Part shown: positions 1-8,765 of the stretch, in pieces
Numbering within the stretch: the first letter of the stretch is position 1
Layout of the letters: each line of letters begins with the position of its first letter
From: Cohnella xylanilytica
Lineage (GTDB): Bacteria > Bacillota > Bacilli > Paenibacillales > Paenibacillaceae
DNA length: 57,197 nucleotides
Direction: 5' to 3'
NCBI RefSeq assembly: GCF_014212175.1
Contig: NZ_JACJVR010000075.1
Coordinates: forward strand, 1 to 57,197
The notes under the pieces: generated by a model
The model's database searches: none
What the model saw: the letters and a program-made list of their open reading frames with translations, nothing else
What the model was told of the DNA's origin: nothing
Made by a program: the position numbers and the translations under genes

Positions 1-5
1 TACGA

Positions 6-192
6 GGGACGAACCCAGGAATCGCTATTTGGCTTCAAATGCCCTGATTTGACGAGCTAACACATCCCAGAGATCTTATTTGGAGCCGGCGAGGGGAAAA
101 TCGGGGTTCCGGCACCCAATAGCGTTCGTACGATTCGTTAGAGCTGGAAATTTCCCGTTTTCCATCCAAATGGCGTCGTCTGGATTCGTTAG
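6..192. repeat. Dyad-symmetric structured repeat element, copy A
   Basis: Four copies of a 27-nt motif (CTAACGAAY...GACGCTATTT) lie at 6-32 and 57-83 (forward) and 115-141 and 166-192 (reverse). The same forward-forward-reverse-reverse order and spacing recur at 49063-49248. Between the motifs are short hairpins: CAAAT/ATTTG (36-40 with 47-51), GCCGG/CCGGC (85-89 with 109-113) and GGAAA/TTTCC (146-150 with 159-163). The first copy has lost its first bases (GGG in place of CTA). I do not recognise a named family. It fills the otherwise gene-free start of the window. Confidence 0.7.
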
Positions 193-308
193 CCGTTCGA
201 ACCAAGAGAGGCGGACATTCGACTTTCCTAGATTCGGCAACTTTTTCCACTCGGCAGCGTTCAATTATAGGTATGGATTGCGGAGAGTACCGGTTGGAGG
301 GGACGCGG

Positions 309-1142
309 GTGAGGAACAAAATCGTATTCATCGTCGCGGCGGCGGCCATCGCGGCCAGTTGGATAGGCAACTACGCGTACAGCCGGGCGTGTCGGCTTCC
401 CGAAGCGGGATTCCTGCGGCATTATATCGAGACGACGACAGTGCCTTCGGTCGCCTTCGATCTTCTGTACGTGGCCAACAACGACGACAAGCTCAAGCCG
501 ATCAACGTGCAAATCGACGAGCTTCCGGAGCTGCGATTTTATCCGGTATACGTGCACCAGCAGATGCACAGACAGACGATTTACGTGCTGAGAGGATATT
601 ACGACGAGAATGCCATGACGAAGAGAAAAGAGGAGGCCGAGCCGCTTCGGCTGCATACGGTTCGCGTGTTTTACAACGACGGCAGCGTAAAGGAAGAGAA
701 CGTCGGCGAGATCGTCGTGCACCGCGAAGCTTGGCCTATGGATCCGTCCGAGGATTCCTTGGTCGACATGATGGCTGGGGGAAGTTCCAGCAACGGAGAA
801 GGCTGGAACGTCATCAAGGCGAAGCAGCCGGTTCGATTGACGGGCGTCTCTTCGGTCTGGCTGGAGAAGCTGGGGGACGCCCTGCAGTTCGAGTTGAAGC
901 CGAACCCTTCCGCATACCCGATGGAATTGAGCAAGGGAGAGATGCTCTCGCTGAACTATACCTTCAAGCCTTCCCGCCAGGGAGCCGACGCGTTGAACGT
1001 TTATAACGTGCAGTTGAAGATGAACTTCGAGGGGCAGAGCGGGGAGAAGGACGATTACATCGTATTCGCGCACGACGTGCCGTACCCTTCGGAAGCCGAG
1101 ATGCGCGCCTATGTACGCGAGAAGAGGAGGGAAGCCGAATGA
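309..1142 (+). CDS. Uncharacterised protein with N-terminal membrane anchor
   Basis: Encodes 277 residues of unknown function. A GTG start at 309 is chosen over an ATG at 273 because GGAGGGG at 296-302 lies 6 nt before it; starting there also puts the hydrophobic segment (KIVFIVAAAAIAASWIG) at the very N-terminus as a signal anchor. The rest is hydrophilic, with no motif I know, and is probably extracytoplasmic, which is an inference. The stop overlaps the next ATG (ATGA), so the two genes are very likely cotranscribed and translationally coupled. Its neighbour is an integral membrane protein, so the pair may form one envelope module. Confidence 0.7.
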   Translation: MRNKIVFIVAAAAIAASWIGNYAYSRACRLPEAGFLRHYIETTTVPSVAFDLLYVANNDDKLKPINVQIDELPELRFYPVYVHQQMHRQTIYVLRGYYDENAMTKRKEEAEPLRLHTVRVFYNDGSVKEENVGEIVVHREAWPMDPSEDSLVDMMAGGSSSNGEGWNVIKAKQPVRLTGVSSVWLEKLGDALQFELKPNPSAYPMELSKGEMLSLNYTFKPSRQGADALNVYNVQLKMNFEGQSGEKDDYIVFAHDVPYPSEAEMRAYVREKRREAE

Positions 1143-1777
1143 GAAGAGCCTACTCGCAGATCTTCTGGGGGCTTCTGATCGATCTTATCGACTTCCGCTT
1201 CAACGGGTTCGATCTGCTGCCCGACGTCATCGGCTATGCTCTCATCCTCGCGGGGTTAACGAAGCTCAGGCCGCACAGCCGAGGGTATCGGATCGCCTGG
1301 ATCGCCGCCGTCGTTCTGCTTCTCCTCTCCGTCCTGCAGTTGTTCGGCGTACGGGGCGAGATCTCGCTGACGAGCGGCGAGAGACCGGAAGCCGGCGCGC
1401 TGGGACTCGTATCTCTTGCGCTGGCGGCGAACATGGTCTTCTTCTACGGGATCTGCGATGGGATTCGCCAGAGCGCGCTCGAGCGCCGGAGATTGTCGCT
1501 TGCCGGAACCGCCCGGAGCTTATGGTACTGGAATTTCGCAATCGGCGCTATGACGCTGTTCAGCTTCCCCTTTCAGCTCAACTATGGACCAGGGGTTTTG
1601 TATCTCGTCTTCCTGCTGCTGGCGCTCGGCTCGTTCATGACGGGATTGCTGCTGGTCCTTCTCGTGCGCCGCGCGGGACGGGAACTGACGCGCCCCGTGA
1701 GAATGCCGCCCGATGAGGAGACGAATGGAGAAGGAGCGGATAGACAGCCAAGTTTAGTCCAAGAAGAACACCATTGA
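1139..1777 (+). CDS. Uncharacterised integral membrane protein
   Basis: Encodes 212 residues with about five hydrophobic segments. The N-terminus carries FNGFDLLPDVIGYALI, a pattern I associate with small uncharacterised membrane proteins of Paenibacillus and related genera; that is recall, not a search. The start overlaps the previous stop by 4 bp. The C-terminal 30 residues are hydrophilic and rich in Glu and Arg, probably cytosolic. No enzymatic or transport motif is visible. A terminator follows at 1817-1850, closing a two-gene operon. Confidence 0.7.
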   Translation: MRRAYSQIFWGLLIDLIDFRFNGFDLLPDVIGYALILAGLTKLRPHSRGYRIAWIAAVVLLLLSVLQLFGVRGEISLTSGERPEAGALGLVSLALAANMVFFYGICDGIRQSALERRRLSLAGTARSLWYWNFAIGAMTLFSFPFQLNYGPGVLYLVFLLLALGSFMTGLLLVLLVRRAGRELTRPVRMPPDEETNGEGADRQPSLVQEEHH

Positions 1778-1816
1778 GTTCCCGATTAACTCACTGAAAT
1801 ATGGAACGGAATGACA

Positions 1817-1850
1817 AGACTCGCGGGCAGTATCCCGTGAGTCTGTTTTA
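1817..1850 (+). terminator. Rho-independent terminator of the two-gene operon
   Basis: The stem AGACTCGCGGG / CCCGTGAGTCT (11 pairs including one G-U) has a 6-nt loop and is followed by GTTTTAATT. It sits 40 bp after the membrane-protein stop. Confidence 0.75.
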
Positions 1851-1918
1851 ATTCTGGGTAAAATTCCCTATAAAACAAGCCGATAAATAAAGTACTAACG
1901 CACAGGGAGTTTATATAA

Positions 1919-2650
1919 ATGGCTAAACGTAGGAAGAAGAAGGAAGACCCGGTCGCCGCACTGCTTGGGTTGCTTGTGATAGCCGTCTTTCTCGGGACCT
2001 TCATGGCAACAAAGTCGTTCGCTGCGGCTACTATTTCGTTGGTTTTAATGTTTGCCGTTATTTTTGCGATTGCATTCATGATTGGAGCGCAGAAGAGGGA
2101 GCGCTTGAGACGCTCGGGCATCGCTGAAGTGGACAAAATGGATGGTCTTCGATTCGAGCGATACCTTGCGGAGCTTTTTAAAAGTCAAGGGTATCAAACA
2201 GAGGTTACGCAAGGGTCAGGCGATTATGGGGTCGACCTTATTTTGACACGTCAAGGGAAAAGGATTGCCGTCCAAGCGAAAAGATATAAAAATAATGTCG
2301 GCCTTGAGGCAGTGCAACAAGTGCAAGCGGGAAAGGCAAAATACAACTGCTCCGAGGCATGGGTTGTCACGAACAGCAATTACACAGATCAGGCCGTTAC
2401 GCTGGCTAAAGCCAATGGGGTGCGAATGATTGGAAGGCAGGAATTAATTGAAATGATGCTGAGATTGAATTCCCCGGTTAAATCAGCAACTGCTCAATCC
2501 ATTGGAAAGAAAACGGTCGCGGGGGTTGAAGTAAAAATGGACTTGATATGCAAGATATGCGGCGGTACGATGCAGAGACGTAAAAGTAACAAAGGGGAGG
2601 TTTATGCCTGCTCGAACTACCCCCGATGCAAGAATGTTCAAGCCATCTAA
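1919..2650 (+). CDS. Membrane-anchored Mrr-type restriction endonuclease with C-terminal zinc finger
   Basis: Encodes 243 residues in three parts. Residues 11-56 form two hydrophobic segments after a Lys/Arg-rich start. Residues about 75-180 are an Mrr_cat-like nuclease fold: Glu80 in FERYLAEL, Asp106 in GDYGVDL, then Gln119 and Lys121 in VQAKRY, the usual D...QxK catalytic set. Residues 211-237 form a four-Cys zinc ribbon (Cys211, Cys214, Cys231, Cys237) of the topoisomerase C-terminal type. Known relatives cut methylated or foreign DNA; a membrane position suggests action at the DNA entry site, which is an inference. GGGAG precedes the ATG. Base composition is less GC-rich than its neighbours, hinting at acquisition. 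Confidence 0.85.
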   Translation: MAKRRKKKEDPVAALLGLLVIAVFLGTFMATKSFAAATISLVLMFAVIFAIAFMIGAQKRERLRRSGIAEVDKMDGLRFERYLAELFKSQGYQTEVTQGSGDYGVDLILTRQGKRIAVQAKRYKNNVGLEAVQQVQAGKAKYNCSEAWVVTNSNYTDQAVTLAKANGVRMIGRQELIEMMLRLNSPVKSATAQSIGKKTVAGVEVKMDLICKICGGTMQRRKSNKGEVYACSNYPRCKNVQAI

Positions 2651-2701
2651 ATCAATGACTGGCCTTTTCAACATTTCGTAGTGCGGATAGATGCACACTC
2701 C

Positions 2702-2727
2702 AAGCCGACAAAGGTGTCGGCTTTTTT
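2702..2727 (+). terminator. Rho-independent terminator after the Mrr-like gene
   Basis: GCCGACA / TGTCGGC stem with a 4-nt loop and a run of six T, 52 bp after the stop codon. Confidence 0.85.
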
Positions 2728-2780
2728 GCACGTAGTCTGAAGCATGTAAAAAAAGCAAGGTAAGTTCTATAGTTCCTCCG

Positions 2781-2810
2781 GTCAAACGAAGGCGCCGGGC
2801 GCTTTATAAT
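2781..2810 (+). promoter_or_regulatory. Candidate sigma-A promoter of the xylanase gene
   Basis: A perfect TATAAT lies at 2805-2810; the -35 region around 2781-2787 (GTCAAAC) is poor. Transcription would begin near 2817, giving a leader of about 84 nt before the chosen start at 2901. Confidence 0.45.
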
Positions 2811-2847
2811 GGATTCAGTCTGGGAAAGGAGGGCTTTTCCACCTGTA

Positions 2848-2862
2848 TGAAAGCGCTTAACA
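2848..2862 (+). promoter_or_regulatory. CcpA cre-like operator in the xylanase leader
   Basis: TGAAAGCGCTTAACA contains the palindromic AAGCGCTT core of catabolite-responsive elements but is one base longer than the usual 14-bp site. It lies about 30 bp downstream of the predicted transcription start, a roadblock position. It overlaps the ATG at 2847, one reason to prefer the start at 2901. Carbon catabolite control of a xylanase is expected from known Bacillota biology. Confidence 0.4.
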
Positions 2863-2900
2863 AACGTGTCGGAATTTATCCACTGGAGGGAACGCCATTC

Positions 2901-5900
2901 ATGAAAAGGCACTTGAAGCGAGCGGTTATGGCCCTGCTCGCGGCGGCATTGCTCATTCCGTCGGCCTGGCCGGCGCCGTCCGCGCAGGCGGAGGACGCGC
3001 CGCCGGCCGAGACGCGGACGGTCTACCACGAGACGTTCGCCGGCGGCAAGGGAGCCGCGGCCCAATCCGGCGGCGCCAGCCTGACGCCCGTCACGGGCGT
3101 GACGTTCGCCGGCAACGACGACGGAGCGGCGCTGCACGTCGCGAACCGCGCGAACAACTGGGACGGGGCGGACTTCAAGTTCGCCGACCTCGGCCTCGCG
3201 AACGGCAAAACCTACACGGTGACCTTCTCCCTCTACGTGGACGAGAACGTCGCGGTGCCCGCCGATGCGCAGGCTTATCTGCAGACGGTGAACAGCTACG
3301 GCTGGCTCGACGGCGAACCGTTCGCCGCCGGCTCCGCCCTGACGCTGACCAAGGAGTTCACGGTCGACACGAGCAAGGACTCGGCCCTTCGCGTGCAGTC
3401 GAACGACGCCGGGAAGGCCGTGCCCTTCTACATCGGCGACGTCCTGATCACCGAGAAGGCGGAAGCGGGCGGCGGCGGGGAAGAGAATCCGCGGCCTCCG
3501 GCGCTGCCGTTCAAGCCGGTCGACTTCGAGGATCGGACGACCGGCGGCTTCGCCGGCCGGGCCGGCACCGAGACGCTGACGGCGACGAACGAAGCCAACC
3601 ACACCGAAGGCGGGGCCTACTCGCTCAAGGTGGAGAACCGGTCCAAGGCTTGGCACGGGCCGGCTTTGCGCGTGGAGAAGTACGTGGACCAAGGGTACGA
3701 GTACAAGATCTCGGCTTGGGTGAAGCTGATCTCGCCCGCCAGCTCGCAGCTTCAGCTGTCTACCCAGGTCGGCAGCGCCAGCCCGAGCTACAACAATATC
3801 GCGGCGAAGACGATTAGCGCCGACGACGGTTGGGTGCTTTTCGAAGGGACCTACCGGTACAACAACGTCGCGGACGAATATCTGACGATCTACGTGGAGA
3901 GCTCGAACAACGAGACGGCGTCGTTCTACATCGACGATATCCGGTTCGAGAAGACGGGCTCGGGCCCGGTCGACATCCAGCGGGATCTGACTCCGGTCCG
4001 GGAGACGTATAAGGACGGCTTCCTGATCGGCAACGCGGTGTCGGCGGCGGATCTGGACGGCGTCCGGCTGGAGCTGCTGAAGCTGCACCACAACGCGATT
4101 ACGGCGGAGAACGCCATGAAGCCGGACCAGCTGCAGCCGACGAAGGGAGGCTTCTCGTTCGGCGCGGCGGACGCGATCGTGGATAAGGCGATAGCCGAAG
4201 GGCTGAAGGTGCACGGCCATGTGCTCGTCTGGCACCAGCAGACGGCGGCGTGGATGCACACGGCCCAGGACGGGAACGGAGGCACGGTTCCGCTGAGCCG
4301 GGACGAAGCTCTCGGCAATATGCGCGCGCACATCCGCACGGTGATGGAGCATTTCGGCGGCAAGGTCATCTCCTGGGACGTCGTCAACGAAGCGATGAGC
4401 GACAACCCGGGCAACCCGGCGGACTGGAAGGCGTCGCTGCGCCAATCCCCGTGGAAGGCGGCCATCGGAGACGACTTCGTGGAGCAGGCGTTCCTTATGG
4501 CGAGAGAGGTGCTGGATGAGCATCCCGATTGGGACATCAAGCTGTACTACAACGATTACAACGAGGACAACCAGAACAAAGCCAAGGCTATCGCCAACAT
4601 GGTCAAGGAGATCAACGACAAGTATGCGCAGGCGCACCCGGGCAAGCTGCTCATCGACGGCATCGGCATGCAGGGGCACTACAACATCAACACGAATCCG
4701 GAAAATGTGAAGCTGTCCCTCGAGAGATTCATCTCCCTTGGAGTGGAAGTGAGCGTCTCCGAGCTGGACGTGCAGGCGGGCAGCAACTCCCAGCTCACGG
4801 AGAAGCAGGCTGTCGCTCAGGGGTATCTGTACGCGCAGCTGTTCGACCTGTACAAGACGCACGCGGAGCAGATCGCGCGCGTCACCTTCTGGGGCTTGAA
4901 CGACGCGACGAGCTGGCGGTCCGAGAACAATCCGCTGCTGTTCGATAAGAACTTGCAGGCGAAGCCGGCCTATTACGGCGTCATCGATCCGGCGAAGTTC
5001 ATAGCGGAGCATCCGCCCGAATCGACGGAAGCGAACCAGGGCACGGCCCGGTACGGCTCGCCGACGGTGGACGGAACGGCGGACGCGGTCTGGAGCCGGG
5101 CGGCGGACCTTCCGGTCAACCGGTACCAGACGGCTTGGCAGGGAGCGACCGGAACGGCGAAGGTTCTCTGGGACGACAAGTACCTGTACGTGCTCGTCCA
5201 GGTGAACGACGCGCAGCTCGACAAGAGCAACGCGAACGCTTGGGAGCAGGATTCGGTGGAGATTTTCCTGGATCAAAATAATGGGAAAACCACGTTCTAT
5301 CAAGAAGACGACGGTCAGTACCGGATCAACTTCGATAACGAGACTTCCTTCAATCCGGCGGGCATCGCGGAAGGGTTCGTCTCGGCGGCGAAGGTGTCGG
5401 GAACGAATTACACGATCGAAGCGAAGCTTCCGCTCAAGGCGGTTAAGCCTCGCAACGGCACGAAGCTCGGCTTCGACGTGCAGATCAACGACGCGAAGGA
5501 CGGCGCGCGGCAGAGCGTCGCCGCCTGGAACGATACGACCGGCACGGGGTATATGGATACGTCGGTGTACGGCGTGCTGACGCTCGCGGGCAAACCGACC
5601 GGGTCCGGCGGAGACGGCGGTTCCGGCTCCGGCTCGGGCGGCGGCGGCAGCGGAGGCTCGACGCCGCAGCCGGGCGACGTCGAGCAGAAGGACGGCGCGG
5701 CCTGGATCAAGCCGGAGGTGAAGACCGACAACGGGCGCGCCATCGGCTCGGTGTCCGGCGACCAGTTGAAGAAGGCGCTGGAGGCAGCCGCCGCCCCGGG
5801 TGCGGGCGGCAAGAAGCAGATCGTCGTCGAGCTGCCTGCGCAAGCGGGCGCGACGTCTTATGAGGTGCAGTTGCCGGCTTCCGGCCTGGGAGGCTCCGAT

Positions 5901-6866
5901 GTCTTCGAGCTCGTGCTGAAGACGCCGAACGCTGCGCTTCGGGTTCCGAGCAACGGGCTGTCCAATGCGACGACGGGCAGCAGCGATGGAGCCGAGCAAG
6001 TGTCCATCCGGGTAGCCGGAGCCTCGACGGATAAATGGGAGGCAGCGGTTCGCGAAGCCGTCGGCCAGCGTCCGGCGATCGAATGGAGCGTCGTCGCGGG
6101 CGACCGCGATCTGGCGTGGAACAACGCTGCGAATCCGGTGACGGTGTCCATTCCTTATACGCCGACGGCGGAGGAGCGGGGCCGTCCCGACCAGATCGTC
6201 GTCTGGGCCGTCGACGGCCAAGGCCGCGCGACGCCGATTCCGAACGGCCGGTACGACTCGGCTGGCGGTACGCTTGTTTTCTGCACGACGCACTCCGGCA
6301 CCTATGCGGTCGCCCCCGTCTTCAAGACGTTCGGCGACTTGAACGGCGTGCCCTGGGCTCAAGCGGCCATCGAAGCGATGGCGGCTCGCGACATTATCCG
6401 GGGCACGACAGGGGACAGCTTCGATCCGACGGCCGACATCAGCCGGGCCGACTTCGTCCTGCTGCTCGTCCGGGCGCTCGGGCTGCAAGCGACGGGCCAG
6501 CCGGCCGCGATGTTCGGCGACGTCCCGGAAGGCGCGTATTACTACGACGCGCTGGCTATCGCCAAGGAGCGGGGAATCGCTTCCGGCTCCGGCGACAACG
6601 CGTTCAACCCGGGCGGCACGATCACCCGCCAGGAGATGATGACACTGACCGCCCGCGCGCTCGCGGCAGCCGGCCTGTCCGGCGCATCCGGCGGCTCGCT
6701 GGACGCCTATGCCGACGCGGACGCCGTCGCCGGCTACGCCAAGGACAGCGCCGCCGTCCTCGTCGCGCGCGGCATCATCACAGGCAAGAACGGCAAGCTC
6801 GCGCCGAACGATCCTCTTACCCGCGCCGAAGCGGCCTGGATCCTGTACCGTATCTGGAAGCTGTAA
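2901..6866 (+). CDS. SLH-anchored multidomain endo-1,4-beta-xylanase (GH10 with carbohydrate-binding modules)
   Basis: Encodes 1321 residues; it hydrolyses internal beta-1,4 bonds of xylan at the cell surface. Order: Sec signal peptide (1-32, AQAEDA cleavage region); a carbohydrate-binding module at about 33-190; a CBM22-like module (about 210-355); the GH10 catalytic domain (about 362-700) with acid/base Glu497 in WDVVNEA and nucleophile Glu621 in SELDVQ; a CBM9-like module (about 715-895); a Gly/Ser linker; a domain of unknown role; and three SLH repeats (about 1142-1321) that bind cell-wall polymer. The ATG at 2901 follows GGAGGG by 10 nt and gives a clean signal peptide; the in-frame ATG at 2847 lies inside a cre-like site. 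It converges on the sensor kinase gene. Confidence 0.95.
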   Translation: MKRHLKRAVMALLAAALLIPSAWPAPSAQAEDAPPAETRTVYHETFAGGKGAAAQSGGASLTPVTGVTFAGNDDGAALHVANRANNWDGADFKFADLGLANGKTYTVTFSLYVDENVAVPADAQAYLQTVNSYGWLDGEPFAAGSALTLTKEFTVDTSKDSALRVQSNDAGKAVPFYIGDVLITEKAEAGGGGEENPRPPALPFKPVDFEDRTTGGFAGRAGTETLTATNEANHTEGGAYSLKVENRSKAWHGPALRVEKYVDQGYEYKISAWVKLISPASSQLQLSTQVGSASPSYNNIAAKTISADDGWVLFEGTYRYNNVADEYLTIYVESSNNETASFYIDDIRFEKTGSGPVDIQRDLTPVRETYKDGFLIGNAVSAADLDGVRLELLKLHHNAITAENAMKPDQLQPTKGGFSFGAADAIVDKAIAEGLKVHGHVLVWHQQTAAWMHTAQDGNGGTVPLSRDEALGNMRAHIRTVMEHFGGKVISWDVVNEAMSDNPGNPADWKASLRQSPWKAAIGDDFVEQAFLMAREVLDEHPDWDIKLYYNDYNEDNQNKAKAIANMVKEINDKYAQAHPGKLLIDGIGMQGHYNINTNPENVKLSLERFISLGVEVSVSELDVQAGSNSQLTEKQAVAQGYLYAQLFDLYKTHAEQIARVTFWGLNDATSWRSENNPLLFDKNLQAKPAYYGVIDPAKFIAEHPPESTEANQGTARYGSPTVDGTADAVWSRAADLPVNRYQTAWQGATGTAKVLWDDKYLYVLVQVNDAQLDKSNANAWEQDSVEIFLDQNNGKTTFYQEDDGQYRINFDNETSFNPAGIAEGFVSAAKVSGTNYTIEAKLPLKAVKPRNGTKLGFDVQINDAKDGARQSVAAWNDTTGTGYMDTSVYGVLTLAGKPTGSGGDGGSGSGSGGGGSGGSTPQPGDVEQKDGAAWIKPEVKTDNGRAIGSVSGDQLKKALEAAAAPGAGGKKQIVVELPAQAGATSYEVQLPASGLGGSDVFELVLKTPNAALRVPSNGLSNATTGSSDGAEQVSIRVAGASTDKWEAAVREAVGQRPAIEWSVVAGDRDLAWNNAANPVTVSIPYTPTAEERGRPDQIVVWAVDGQGRATPIPNGRYDSAGGTLVFCTTHSGTYAVAPVFKTFGDLNGVPWAQAAIEAMAARDIIRGTTGDSFDPTADISRADFVLLLVRALGLQATGQPAAMFGDVPEGAYYYDALAIAKERGIASGSGDNAFNPGGTITRQEMMTLTARALAAAGLSGASGGSLDAYADADAVAGYAKDSAAVLVARGIITGKNGKLAPNDPLTRAEAAWILYRIWKL

Positions 6867-6883
6867 GCATAGCCATCCACAAG

Positions 6884-6919
6884 AAGAAGGCTGCCGGGGT
6901 AATCCCCGGCAGCCTTCTT
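6884..6919. terminator. Bidirectional terminator between xylanase and sensor kinase genes
   Basis: A perfect 16-bp stem (AAGAAGGCTGCCGGGG and its complement) with a 4-nt loop and flanking A/T-rich ends serves both converging genes. Confidence 0.85.
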
Positions 6920-6938
6920 GACAGTCCAAGCGAACGTC

Positions 6939-8747
6939 TCACAGCGGCCCCCGAAGAGGAAGGCGGATCTGCACCGTCGTGCCGATGCCGAAGCGGCTGA
7001 AGGTGCGCACGCCGTAGTCGTCGCCGAACGTCACCTTGATGCGCCGGTCCACGTTGCGGATGCCGTAGCCGGAGGAGATACTGTCGTCCGCCGACTGGAT
7101 CCGCTCGAGCGTCTCCGGCCGCATGCCCATGCCGTCGTCGATGACCTCGAGCAGGAGCAGCTCCCCGTCGATGCGCGCCTTGATGATGATATTGATGCCC
7201 GCCTCGTCGTCCCAGATCGCATGGTGGATCGCGTTCTCGATGAACGGCTGCAGCATCAGCTTGACGACCGGATACGGGCTGGCCGCCTCGTCGACGTCGT
7301 AGTGCAGATGGATCAGCCCGCCGAACCGCAGCTGCTGGATCGAGATGTACGACTTCGTCAGCCGCAGCTCCTCGCCGAGGCTGACGATCGTCTTGCCCTT
7401 GTTGAGCGAGATGCGATAGAACTTCGCCAGATGCGTCACCATGTCCTGGATGCGGCTGTCCCCGCTCCGCATCGCCAGCGCCGAGATGGAAGCCAGCGTA
7501 TTGTACAGGAAGTGCGGGTTGATCTGAGCCTGCAGCATGTTCATCTCGGCTTCCTTCTTGGCGATCTCCTTTTTGTACACCTCGTTAATGAGCTCCTTCA
7601 TCCGCCCGGCCATCTTCACCATGGCGAACGACAGCTGGCCGATCTCGTCGTGCCCGGCCATCAGCTCCGGCACCTTGAAGTCCTCGCGCTCCAGCCGGCG
7701 GGTGAGCAGCAGCAGCCTCTCGATCCGCTTCGTGAACAAGCGGGAAGTGACGTAGATGAGAACGACGGACAGCGCCAGGCTCGCGATAGCGATCGTCAGC
7801 AGCCGGGAGAAGGCGATGTTGATGTTCGCCAGCAAGCTGCTGTAAGAGACGATCGAGACGGTCCGCCAGCCGTTGTCGATCGCGTTGTAGACGACGTACA
7901 CCTTCTCCCCGTCGTACTGTCCGATGAAGCTGCCGACGGCTCCCTCGAACTTAAGTCCCACGACGAACTCGTCCAGCTTGCGGTTCAGCTTGCTCTTGTC
8001 CTGGCCGGAGATAATCGTGCCGTCCGGCGAGACGATGAACAGGTCCTTGTTCTTGTTCTCCTTCTCCATGAGCGCGTAAATATCGGATTCGGGAATCTCC
8101 ATCGTCAGAATGCCGTACGGGTAATTCAGGCTGTTGTTGTTGAGCAAGCGGGCGAGCACGATGCGTGACGGCTTCACGACCGGGATGCCGCCGCCTTCGC
8201 CGCCGTCCTTCGACGAGTCGCAGGCCGGCATGGCCGTGAACGAGACGCTGCCGTACGACTTGCTCGCCGCGGCGTACCACGGACTTCTCTTCGCATCCTC
8301 GTCGAGCCGCTTGACGTACACCTCGTCGACGGGAAGCGTGTCGTTGTTCGTGTACACCGTAATGCCGGAGATGTCCGTGTTCGTGACGAGCATGTTCCGG
8401 AACGTGTTATCGATATACGAATAAGCGTCGACGTAACCCGTGCCGTTGGAATAATCCTGCGACAGATAGTCGCGCAGGCGCGGATCGAGATACAGCGAGG
8501 AGGAGATGCTGGAGTAGGAACCCAGCTTCATCTTCAGGTTCGTGCTGATCTGGGCGGTCGTCAGCTCCATTCCGGCGAACGTTTGACGCGTCAGCTCGCT
8601 CTTCATCTTCTCATAGGAATAGACCCCGAAGAACAGCATCGGTCCGACGGAGACGAGGCCGAGCACGACGAACAGCTTGTTGCGAAGGCGCATGTCGACG
8701 AAGGGTCGGATCAGCAGGCGGCGAAGCCATCGTCCAAGTGGAGTCAC
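6939..8747 (-). CDS. YesM-type membrane sensor histidine kinase
   Basis: Encodes 602 residues. An N-terminal membrane segment (about 20-45), an extracellular sensing domain (about 46-300), a second membrane segment (about 305-325) and a HAMP linker precede a His_kinase (PF06580 type) and HATPase region. The phosphoacceptor is His412 in QINPHFLYNTL; the ATP site includes the N-box FIENAIHHA and the G1 box DDGMGM. In known relatives this class pairs with AraC-type YesN regulators to sense extracellular sugars. It lies 18 bp downstream of the yesN-like gene, so the two form an operon. The start is GTG, with GGGGG upstream. Beside a xylanase and sugar importer it probably senses xylan fragments, an inference. 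Confidence 0.92.
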   Translation of the reverse strand: MTPLGRWLRRLLIRPFVDMRLRNKLFVVLGLVSVGPMLFFGVYSYEKMKSELTRQTFAGMELTTAQISTNLKMKLGSYSSISSSLYLDPRLRDYLSQDYSNGTGYVDAYSYIDNTFRNMLVTNTDISGITVYTNNDTLPVDEVYVKRLDEDAKRSPWYAAASKSYGSVSFTAMPACDSSKDGGEGGGIPVVKPSRIVLARLLNNNSLNYPYGILTMEIPESDIYALMEKENKNKDLFIVSPDGTIISGQDKSKLNRKLDEFVVGLKFEGAVGSFIGQYDGEKVYVVYNAIDNGWRTVSIVSYSSLLANINIAFSRLLTIAIASLALSVVLIYVTSRLFTKRIERLLLLTRRLEREDFKVPELMAGHDEIGQLSFAMVKMAGRMKELINEVYKKEIAKKEAEMNMLQAQINPHFLYNTLASISALAMRSGDSRIQDMVTHLAKFYRISLNKGKTIVSLGEELRLTKSYISIQQLRFGGLIHLHYDVDEAASPYPVVKLMLQPFIENAIHHAIWDDEAGINIIIKARIDGELLLLEVIDDGMGMRPETLERIQSADDSISSGYGIRNVDRRIKVTFGDDYGVRTFSRFGIGTTVQIRLPLRGPL

Positions 8748-8765
8748 GAAGAGGTTCCCCCGGAA

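Noticed and set aside
2652..6929. A 1425-codon open frame on the minus strand across the xylanase gene
   Set aside because: It is antisense to a well-supported multidomain enzyme, is rich in Arg, and arises from GC-rich codon bias. No domain is visible.
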